A stretch of 64,000 bases of DNA, taken from assembly GCA_019894875.1 (NCBI GenBank), contig JAGXNR010000008.1, forward strand, positions 3,863 to 67,862, read 5' to 3'. This stretch comes from Promethearchaeota archaeon. GTDB lineage: Archaea > Asgardarchaeota > Lokiarchaeia > Sigynarchaeales > SOKP01. Below the pieces are notes generated by a model. The model saw only the letters and a list, made by a program, of their open reading frames with translations, made no database searches and was not told the DNA's origin. Shown here piece by piece: positions 57,748 to 64,000 of the stretch (positions within the stretch are counted from its first letter, which is position 1; each line of letters starts with the position of its first letter). A program made the position numbers and the translations under genes.

Positions 57748-58278
57748 ATGGCAGTTACAGTTTTTGTATGTAAGATATGCGGGGAATCTATGATTATGGA
57801 AGGAAAACCAAGCCGCTGTCCATTTTGTGGAGCTTATAAGAAATATCTCGTAGATTTAGAAAAATATGATGACACAGGTGATTGGGATGTTGAATTAAAT
57901 GAAACTGATAAAGCTAACGTAGAAAAGGCACTAGGAGTAGAGGTTTCTAATGCACTTTTTTATAAATGCTCTGCAAAAAAAGTTAAAGAAATTGATGGTA
58001 TAAAACTTTTTAAGATTCTTGCGAAAGTTGAGAGTGAACACGCAGCGGTATGGAAGAAAATCCTAAAATTAGATGAGATTAAATGGGAACCCGCAGAGAC
58101 TTGCGAAGTTGATTATAAAGCAGATTTAAAAGATTCTCATGCTAGAGAGGAGAGAGCTATAAAGTTTTATGGCGAAGCTGCTACCACTGCAAAGAATCCC
58201 CGAGTAAAAGAAATTTTCAAAGCCTTTGTTGAGGTTGAAACGGATCATCTAAAATTATCTGAGGAAAGGCTTAAATAA
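57748..58278 (+). CDS. Rubrerythrin with N-terminal rubredoxin domain
   Basis: A 176-residue rubrerythrin in reversed order. The rubredoxin-like iron site comes first (C8, C11 in VCKICGES and C24, C27 in RCPFCGAY), then a ferritin-like helical domain with the diiron Glu/His set (VESEHAAVWKKI, HAREERAIKFYGEAA, VEVETDHLKLSEERL). It likely reduces hydrogen peroxide to water in anaerobes. A strong leader ATTAGGAGTAAAAATT precedes the ATG. The transcript probably ends at the T-tract after the stop. Confidence 0.92.
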   Translation: MAVTVFVCKICGESMIMEGKPSRCPFCGAYKKYLVDLEKYDDTGDWDVELNETDKANVEKALGVEVSNALFYKCSAKKVKEIDGIKLFKILAKVESEHAAVWKKILKLDEIKWEPAETCEVDYKADLKDSHAREERAIKFYGEAATTAKNPRVKEIFKAFVEVETDHLKLSEERLK

Positions 58279-58296
58279 TTAATATTAGTTTATATC

Positions 58297-58304
58297 TTTT
58301 TTTT
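58297..58304 (+). terminator. T8 tract after rubrerythrin
   Basis: The plus strand reads TTATATC-T8-CTTTTATTTAC between the stop at 58278 and the next ATG at 58324. It could be an archaeal intrinsic terminator, with the activase gene having its own promoter, or just leader. Confidence 0.3.
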
Positions 58305-58323
58305 CTTTTATTTACTTAGGAAT

Positions 58324-59295
58324 ATGGTTGAAACAGATCAAGGATTTATCTTTAATATTCAACGGTTTTCAACAGAGGATGGGCCGGGTATCCGAACTAC
58401 TGTGTTCTTCAAACAGTGTCCATTAAAATGTATATGGTGTCATAATCCGGAGTCAATTTTAAACAAAAGACAGCTTGAATGGTTCAAACATAAATGTATT
58501 GGATGTAATACTTGTATTGACATATGTAAATATAATGCACTCTCGTTCAACGAAAGTGGTTTAAAAATAGATAGGGATATATGTATAAGTTGTGGAGAGT
58601 GTTCGGATGAATGTCCTAGTACTGCTCTACATATGTGGGGCGAATATTGGAATTTGGATGATTTATTTTACGAAATTCAAAAAGATAAAGTATATTACAC
58701 TCAATCTAAGGGAGGCATTACTGTTTCGGGTGGTGAACCTACAATTCAATCAGATTTTATCCTTAAATTTCTGAAAATGTGTAAGGAGAATGATATTCAC
58801 AATGCTCTCGATACGTGCGGCTATGCTCAAGAACATATTTACAGAAAACTATTACCTTATGTTGATCTTGTGTTGTTTGATATCAAGGAAATTGATCTGG
58901 AAAAACATAAACAATTCACAAGCATACCAAATGATTTAATCTTACGGAATGCCATTTGGATTGCGAACTACATGAAAAATAATAACAAGTTGTTTTGGGT
59001 AAGAACCCCAATAATTCCGAATTATAACGCAACTGAAGAAAATATTAGAGGGATTGGAGAATTTATTGTATATAAGTTGGACAATACACCTGAGCGTTGG
59101 GATCTACTGGCTTTTAATAACCTATGTTCTGCAAAATATGAACGTTTAAATCTTGAGTGGCACTTAAAAAATGAAACTTTGATTCTAGAATCCCAAATGG
59201 AGTATTTTTTAGAGGTTGCACAGGATACTGGGGTTACAAATCCTAAATGGTCAGGTTTGGTTAAGGGACGGGAAAATGAAGAAGAAAATAAATAA
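58324..59295 (+). CDS. Glycyl-radical enzyme activating enzyme (radical SAM)
   Basis: A 323-residue PflA-type activase. The cluster motif is C32-x3-C36-x2-C39 (QCPLKCIWCHNP), after EDGPGIRTTVFF. An 8Fe ferredoxin insert follows (CIGCNTCIDICKY and CISCGECSDECP), as in activases of glycyl-radical enzymes other than PFL. Then ITVSGGEPTIQSDF and DTCGYAQEHIYRKL. It makes the glycyl radical on a partner enzyme, but no glycyl-radical enzyme gene is in this window. The 23-base gap to the DUF447 gene suggests co-transcription. A role in H4MPT or flavin chemistry is only a guess. Confidence 0.88.
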   Translation: MVETDQGFIFNIQRFSTEDGPGIRTTVFFKQCPLKCIWCHNPESILNKRQLEWFKHKCIGCNTCIDICKYNALSFNESGLKIDRDICISCGECSDECPSTALHMWGEYWNLDDLFYEIQKDKVYYTQSKGGITVSGGEPTIQSDFILKFLKMCKENDIHNALDTCGYAQEHIYRKLLPYVDLVLFDIKEIDLEKHKQFTSIPNDLILRNAIWIANYMKNNNKLFWVRTPIIPNYNATEENIRGIGEFIVYKLDNTPERWDLLAFNNLCSAKYERLNLEWHLKNETLILESQMEYFLEVAQDTGVTNPKWSGLVKGRENEEENK

Positions 59296-59318
59296 AAAAT
59301 GGGAGTTTAATATTTCTT

Positions 59319-60017
59319 ATGAGTTTTGATCCAATAGATTTTGGATTGAAGAAAAATTATTTGTATGAAATAATCGCCACTTCATATTCGATTACTATCG
59401 ATGGAACCGCAATCAGGCCCAATGCTTCCTGCATGGGGGTAAGATTGGTAGAAAACAATAGAATACAGATAAAACCATTTTACACTACTTCTACTTATCA
59501 AAATTTAAAAGACAATAGCATAATAACTCTAAATTTTATTGATGATGTGTATTTATATGCTCTAGCAGCATTAAAAGATCCTAATTCTCCTATAGGATTA
59601 GTTGAATTTCCAATTAAATACTATGAATTTAAACATCTAGAATCTCTAAACATGGACATCCCCTATATTAAAAATGCATGGGGCATTTTAACTTGTAAAG
59701 TTTATAAAGAGCTTCAAGAAGTTAAAAAAGACGATTTGGGAGAAAAAATTATTCCAATATTTCGTTTAGAAGTTATTTCAAGTGATTTATTTGAAGTTTC
59801 TCATAAACTTTTTAATCGAGCAGAAAATTTAGCCTTAGAGGTAATAATATTAGCGACACGCTTAAAAATCGCTAAAAATAATGAGAATGAACCTTTATTC
59901 TCAAAAATTCTTAATAATATAAGAGAATATATCAAGAATGTTAACAGATTCGGAAAAAATAAAAAAGCAATAAAGGCAATAGAAGTTGTGAATAAATATA
60001 TCAGTAATTTAATATAG
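59319..60017 (+). CDS. DUF447 family protein (flavin-binding-like, H4MPT-associated)
   Basis: A 232-residue DUF447 protein. The split-barrel pattern YEIIATSYSITIDGTAIRPNAS, GVRLVENNRIQIKPFYTTSTYQNLK and WGILTCKVYKELQE is typical. DUF447 genes occur in archaeal and methylotroph methanopterin clusters; the exact step is not established, and FMN binding is suspected. It follows the activase by 23 bases and converges on mptD, with 21 bases between the stops. Confidence 0.85.
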   Translation: MSFDPIDFGLKKNYLYEIIATSYSITIDGTAIRPNASCMGVRLVENNRIQIKPFYTTSTYQNLKDNSIITLNFIDDVYLYALAALKDPNSPIGLVEFPIKYYEFKHLESLNMDIPYIKNAWGILTCKVYKELQEVKKDDLGEKIIPIFRLEVISSDLFEVSHKLFNRAENLALEVIILATRLKIAKNNENEPLFSKILNNIREYIKNVNRFGKNKKAIKAIEVVNKYISNLI

Positions 60018-60038
60018 TAATCTTATATCCAGAAATAA

Positions 60039-60434
60039 TTATTCTACTTTACTAATTTTTTCAATAAACATAAGAGGATATTGCAATTCTTCAATCCAAT
60101 CCACTTTTGCATGAACTTCAATATCTTCATACTTAAGAATTAGCTCAGCGCGGATAATTTTTCCTGTAATCTCATCATAATTAAAAGGTGTACTTTTATT
60201 TCCAAAAATTTTATCTTTATCTAAAATGATCCGTACTGACTCTACGTAGGGTTGACAAGAGATTGCTGCTTCAATTCCTTTTTCAATTGAACCTATAATT
60301 TTATCATCTGCACTTACAGGAATCCCACTCATTATATGATAAAGCGCCCCGAGTTTAATACCTGTTTCAAAACAAGCTCTTTCTCGATTAGTTAAATCCG
60401 GTGAAAAATAAATTTTTTCAATATTGTTGGGCAT
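60039..60434 (-). CDS. mptD: Archaeal dihydroneopterin aldolase MptD
   Basis: A 131-residue MptD-type protein (MJ1585-like, DUF372). It cleaves 7,8-dihydroneopterin to 6-hydroxymethyl-dihydropterin, the pterin half of methanopterin. Conserved sequence is LTNRERACFETGIKLGALYHIMSGIPV and IGSIEKGIEAAISCQPYVESVRI. The length is normal for the family. It lies six bases after mptG on the same strand, an operon. Confidence 0.9.
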   Translation of the reverse strand: MPNNIEKIYFSPDLTNRERACFETGIKLGALYHIMSGIPVSADDKIIGSIEKGIEAAISCQPYVESVRIILDKDKIFGNKSTPFNYDEITGKIIRAELILKYEDIEVHAKVDWIEELQYPLMFIEKISKVE

Positions 60435-60440
60435 TAAAAA

Positions 60441-61451
60441 TCAATCAAAATATTCTATTTTTGCTCCAGAATTATTTGGTTTACAGATATAAATATGACC
60501 TCCACCATTTTTCTGGCTCTTTTGAACTGTTTTCAATAATTCTTCTGCATCTGAATCAGATTCTACGATACCTACTACACTAGGTCCAAAAGAAGACATC
60601 CCATAAGCTTTTAACCCATATTCTTCAAAAAAGGTTAGCAAATTCTTTACTATTTGATGTTGTAGGTTAATTTCTATTTTTTTAAAACCAATAGACTGTA
60701 TCCGTTTTAAACCGTCACCGAAACACTTTAAATCATCCTTAATAATTCCGGGAATGATCTTCATTATGATTTGATGAGAAACCTCGTTTACTTCTCGTTG
60801 AGGAATTGGGGCATAATTTTGAAAAACTCTAATTTCTTCATCTCCGTAAGCTCCTTTCTTAACATTAGGGATTACTAAAACAAATCGCCAATTATCAGGT
60901 ATATCATGTCTAGAAATTGTTATCGCAGGATTTGAAGAAGATGCGGCAGATGATGGTAAAAAACTTTCCTTCTCTTTTCCTTTCCCATAATCATGTCCCC
61001 CATCTAAAATAAAACCTCCTGTTGCAAAACCCCTCCAGCCTATTCCAGAAGTTCCCCCTCGTTCAACAAGTTGAGTCAATTCTTGAATCGAAAGCTTATT
61101 AAAACTTTTTAATTTAGTTATTGCGGTAATGATTGCTAAAGATAATTGAGTTTTTGAACCTAATCCTACATGCGAAGGAAAATATCTTTTAAGATTGAAG
61201 TGGAAATTTTTATTACTGATATTAAATTTTTTAAATACTTTTGAAGCAATCTCATTTATCACTTCAATAGATTCTTTATAATAATTATGAGCTTCAATTT
61301 TAAATTCTTCAGCACTATTCGAAGCTTCAAATACAACGTTAGGTCGATCTAACATAAGACCAATACCACCATCAATTCTCCCCGTATAACCATTTTCGTC
61401 AATTAGAGATAAGTGGATGCGGCAAGGGGTTGTTATTCTTAAAGAAGTCAT
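60441..61451 (-). CDS. mptG: Beta-ribofuranosylaminobenzene 5'-phosphate synthase
   Basis: A 336-residue beta-RFAP synthase. It condenses 4-aminobenzoate-type and PRPP to form beta-RFA-P, joining the ribose to the ring of methanopterin. The GHMP-like fold is seen in TPCRIHLSLIDENG, GIGLMLDRPNV, FPSHVGLGSKTQLSLAI, GGTSGIGWRGFATGGFI and the C-terminal SSFGPSVVGIVESD. It is followed by mptD after six bases, and with the DHPS-like gene it completes a set for H4MPT assembly. The start is the ATG at 61451. Confidence 0.92.
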   Translation of the reverse strand: MTSLRITTPCRIHLSLIDENGYTGRIDGGIGLMLDRPNVVFEASNSAEEFKIEAHNYYKESIEVINEIASKVFKKFNISNKNFHFNLKRYFPSHVGLGSKTQLSLAIITAITKLKSFNKLSIQELTQLVERGGTSGIGWRGFATGGFILDGGHDYGKGKEKESFLPSSAASSSNPAITISRHDIPDNWRFVLVIPNVKKGAYGDEEIRVFQNYAPIPQREVNEVSHQIIMKIIPGIIKDDLKCFGDGLKRIQSIGFKKIEINLQHQIVKNLLTFFEEYGLKAYGMSSFGPSVVGIVESDSDAEELLKTVQKSQKNGGGHIYICKPNNSGAKIEYFD

Positions 61452-61705
61452 ATTTTTAGTTTTTAGAAAGGAACATTCAACTATGTTTTAGAATTCTTAA
61501 AATAATTTAAATATATTAGATATGAAATCTGTACAAATTAAATTCTGATTCTTGATTCGATTTGATTTGAGATATATAAATTTGATGAATTGAATAAGGT
61601 TTTATATATTTAATTTATTATTTGTGAAAAAAACTTCACACAAAAGAACTTATTTTAATTTTTAAAAATCTTTGATTTTTTATACAAGTCAGCAAGGCGT
61701 TACAG

Positions 61706-63262
61706 ATGGAAAGAGACGATAGGCAAAAAGACCAATTTACTGAAATAGGGCTACTAATTTTCAACAATTCTCCTTATATAATATACCTTTTCAAATTAGA
61801 TGGAACGATTTTTGATTGTAATAAAAAAGCTGAAGAATGGGTAGGTTATACTCGTTCTGAATTAATAGGAAAGAACTATTTAGAATTATCAGCAATCCCC
61901 CCAGAGCTTTTACCTAAGATGATGGAGAGATTTAAGAGGATTGCGCAGGGAATAAGCCCAGAACCATTTGATATGCAAATTCACAAGAAGGATGGATCAC
62001 TAGCATGGATAAATTCTTATATTTCCTTCTTTATATTAGAAAATGAGCAGTATTTCATGGCATTAATTCAAGATATTACTGAGAAAAAGAAAAGTGAGCA
62101 GAAATTAAAAGATTCGGAAGAAAAATATAAGAATCTATCAAATGAATTTGAATTAATGTTAGACTATTTTCCGGGATTAATTTTTTCTAAAGATACGAAA
62201 AATAATTTCGTCCACGTGAATCAGAAAGTTGTCGAGAGTTATAATAGTAATCTGAAGCGTGAACAGCAATTATTAACTAAAAAAGATTTGGAAGGAAGGA
62301 GCATGTTTGATATTTTACCAAGAGATATTGCTCAAACATATTTGGATGATGATTTAAAGGTAATTAATAGTGGATTGCCAAAATTATTCATAGAAGAGTC
62401 TTGGGAAACAGAATCTGGAATAAACTGGCTTAGTACGAGTAAAATTCCTTTTAAAGATGAAAAAGGGAATATTATTGGAATAATTGGTGTTTCAACGGAT
62501 ATTACAGCCCGTAAAAATGCTGAACAAAAGTTACAAGAATCAAAAGAGCAATACCAAAGAGCTTATGAACATGAAACATTCTACAAGGATTTGTTTACTC
62601 ATGATATTAATAACATTCTTCAAAGCATCTTAACCTCTTTAGAAATAATTAATTTACAAATGGGCTCTGTTGAGGATCCACATAATATAAAACCTATACT
62701 AAAAATTATAAACGAACAAATTTATAGAGGTACCAGTTTAGTAAATAATGTATACAAATTCTCACAATTAGAAGAAGCAGAGATAAACATTCAAAAAAAA
62801 GATGTGGAAAAAACAATTTTAGAAGCTATCAACTATGTAAAGAAAAATTTCAAAAATAAGGAAATTAGTATCCAATTCGAATCTCCAAAAAAAAAAATAT
62901 ATATTCAAGCGGATGAACTTCTTAAGGATGTTTTTGAAAACATTTTGATCAATGCTGTGAAACATAATGATAATCCTAATATCGAAATCGTTATTAATAT
63001 CTCCAAGTTTCAAGAAGATGGAATCTTGTTTTGGCAAATTGAATTTATTGATAATGGAAAAGGTATTCCCGAAGCCAAAAGAAAAAGCATTTTTACAAGA
63101 GGTTTTAAGGAAGACAGAAGTGTAAGCGGCATGGGGTTGGGCTTATCCTTAGTTAAAACTATTACAGTTAAATATAACGCGAAGATTTTGGTAGAAAGTA
63201 GATTTCCTGAAGATTATTCGAAGGGTACAAATATTAAATTACTATTTCCTGAGGTGGTATGA
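61706..63262 (+). CDS. PAS-PAS sensor histidine kinase
   Basis: A 518-residue soluble kinase. Two PAS domains (about 12-128 and 145-275) are followed by a HisKA-like helix with H299 (DLFTHDINNIL) and a HATPase domain: FENILINAVKHN (N box), FIDNGKGIPEAKRKSIF (G1), GMGLGLSLVKT (G2). No membrane segment is present, so it probably senses a cytoplasmic ligand. It is the classic archaeal architecture. The response regulator starts one base after its stop. The ATG at 61706 follows CAAGGCGTTACAG. Confidence 0.93.
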   Translation: MERDDRQKDQFTEIGLLIFNNSPYIIYLFKLDGTIFDCNKKAEEWVGYTRSELIGKNYLELSAIPPELLPKMMERFKRIAQGISPEPFDMQIHKKDGSLAWINSYISFFILENEQYFMALIQDITEKKKSEQKLKDSEEKYKNLSNEFELMLDYFPGLIFSKDTKNNFVHVNQKVVESYNSNLKREQQLLTKKDLEGRSMFDILPRDIAQTYLDDDLKVINSGLPKLFIEESWETESGINWLSTSKIPFKDEKGNIIGIIGVSTDITARKNAEQKLQESKEQYQRAYEHETFYKDLFTHDINNILQSILTSLEIINLQMGSVEDPHNIKPILKIINEQIYRGTSLVNNVYKFSQLEEAEINIQKKDVEKTILEAINYVKKNFKNKEISIQFESPKKKIYIQADELLKDVFENILINAVKHNDNPNIEIVINISKFQEDGILFWQIEFIDNGKGIPEAKRKSIFTRGFKEDRSVSGMGLGLSLVKTITVKYNAKILVESRFPEDYSKGTNIKLLFPEVV

Positions 63263-63263
63263 A

Positions 63264-63650
63264 TTGGCAAGAGTATTAATAGTAGAAGATGACGATTCAC
63301 TTAGAAATATATATCGAATCGCTTTAAAATTAAGAGGTCATGACGTCATTGGAACCGCTGGTGATGGTAATGAAGCGGTTGATATGTTTAAGAATTTTTC
63401 AGATAAACCAGATATAATCCTCATGGATCATCGAATGCCGGGTAAGAATGGACTGGAAGCAACTAGAGAAATTATGAAAATGAATGGTAAATCAAAAGTT
63501 ATTTTTGCAAGCGCTGATAAATCGGTAAGAGAAGAGGCAATCTCCTTAGGAGCAAGAAGCTTTAAACCTAAACCATTTACTCTTGATAAATTATGTAATA
63601 ATATAAAGAAAGCAATGAATAGTGGATACATTAAGCTAAAAAATATGTAA
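63264..63650 (+). CDS. CheY-like response regulator
   Basis: A 128-residue receiver domain without output domain. The acidic pocket is D9, D10, the phosphoacceptor is D55 (IILMDHRMPG), S83 is in FASAD and K103 in KPKPF, all in place. It is the natural partner of the kinase, whose stop is one base before. The TTG start at 63264 follows GAGGTGG at a good distance. It probably signals by protein contact. Transcript pair with the kinase. Confidence 0.92.
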   Translation: MARVLIVEDDDSLRNIYRIALKLRGHDVIGTAGDGNEAVDMFKNFSDKPDIILMDHRMPGKNGLEATREIMKMNGKSKVIFASADKSVREEAISLGARSFKPKPFTLDKLCNNIKKAMNSGYIKLKNM

Positions 63651-63833
63651 AAAAGAAAACAATGAGAAGTTATTTCCATTGTAAAAAAAAATGATAATAA
63701 ATCATTTTTAAATTTTCTTTATGAAATTTCTCTTTTAAGATAGAATTTTGTTTTCATTGAGCAAGATATTTTAAAACCTCTTAATTTAGTATAAATGAAT
63801 ATAGATTGTAAAAATAACTTAAAGGTTTTATTT

Positions 63834-64000
63834 ATGAGTGATTTAGAAGGTTTAACCAGAAGGTTAATAAAGAAAGGTTTAAATAAAGAAGAAATTATCA
63901 TACGCCTTGTAAATGAATATTTGGATTTTAAATACATTGAAAAGGACTCCGCAGTCTCGCTTGCTGAAGCGATCTATGAGGAATGTAAAAAGAGTGATAT
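63834..64000 (+). CDS. Start of a small protein, cut by the window edge
   Basis: An ATG at 63834, preceded by TAAAGGTTTTATTT, opens a frame that is still open at 64000 (55 codons). The visible part is MSDLEGLTRRLIKKGLNKEE, then a stretch IIIRLVNEYLDFKYIEKDSA and SLAEAIYEECKKSD, all helical and charged. It may be a short helical protein following the response regulator. No domain is recognised so far. Confidence 0.5.
   Translation, partial: MSDLEGLTRRLIKKGLNKEEIIIRLVNEYLDFKYIEKDSAVSLAEAIYEECKKSD

Noticed and set aside
1..64000. tRNA, rRNA, CRISPR arrays, insertion sequences
   Set aside because: No TTCGA-loop cloverleaf, no 16S/23S blocks, no regular repeat-spacer array and no transposase motif were found by eye. 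Weak tRNA-like structures could be missed.

Overview
This 64 kb window is AT-rich chromosomal DNA from an archaeon of the Asgard superphylum, probably a Lokiarchaeia-like lineage. The signs are a complete eukaryote-type ubiquitin-like conjugation locus, an Arf/Rag-type small GTPase, a leucine-rich-repeat protein of the kind common in Asgard genomes, archaeal DtdA, AlaS, FtsZ and EndoQ, and biosynthesis genes for both tetrahydromethanopterin (H4MPT) and coenzyme F420. I see no rRNA, tRNA, CRISPR array or insertion sequence. The lineage call is an inference from gene content.

Layout. 1-16.6 kb: a cut-off MASE3 sensor, a Rag-like GTPase, ArsR, three paralogous AsnC/Lrp-type regulators with cysteine tails, a secreted seven-repeat propeller protein, SfsA, a C45 acyltransferase, DUF1846, a frameshifted LRR gene and several small orphan or zinc-ribbon proteins. 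16.7-32.4 kb: a second propeller protein, DtdA, Nudix, metallophosphoesterase, two SPASM-like radical SAM enzymes on either side of alaS, a cold-shock/DEAD-box fusion helicase and FtsZ. 32.7-38 kb: the EndoQ / nucleotidyltransferase / coiled-coil operon, a GNAT enzyme and a broken serine hydrolase.

38.2-47.4 kb is the centrepiece. It holds two soluble ubiquitin-like proteins (UBL1 and UBL2), a membrane-anchored UBL on the opposite strand behind a winged-helix regulator, a SNF2 ATPase, and a co-directional run UBL2 - E1 (Uba3-like with a C-terminal UFD) - E2 - Rpn11-like JAMM protease - multipass membrane protein with a RING-like finger. The soluble UBLs end in Ala-Gly-Lys or Ala-Gly-Lys-Ala rather than Gly-Gly. 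The membrane UBL has no C-terminal glycine. This suggests a ubiquitin-like pathway at the membrane, with JAMM trimming of the precursors.

47.4-61.5 kb is a cofactor region. It contains mptA, then an overlapping run of amidohydrolase - RibD-type reductase - cofG - cofH. The amidohydrolase is a good candidate for the pyrimidine deaminase missing from archaeal riboflavin/F420 synthesis. A CBS-fused glutamate-type dehydrogenase follows, then an H4MPT set (DHPS-like protein with a probable AUU start, DUF1464, DUF447, MptD, MptG), rubrerythrin and a glycyl-radical activase. The window closes with a PAS histidine kinase, a response regulator and a cut-off small gene.

All family assignments come from reading motifs in the translated sequence. 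No database search was run.
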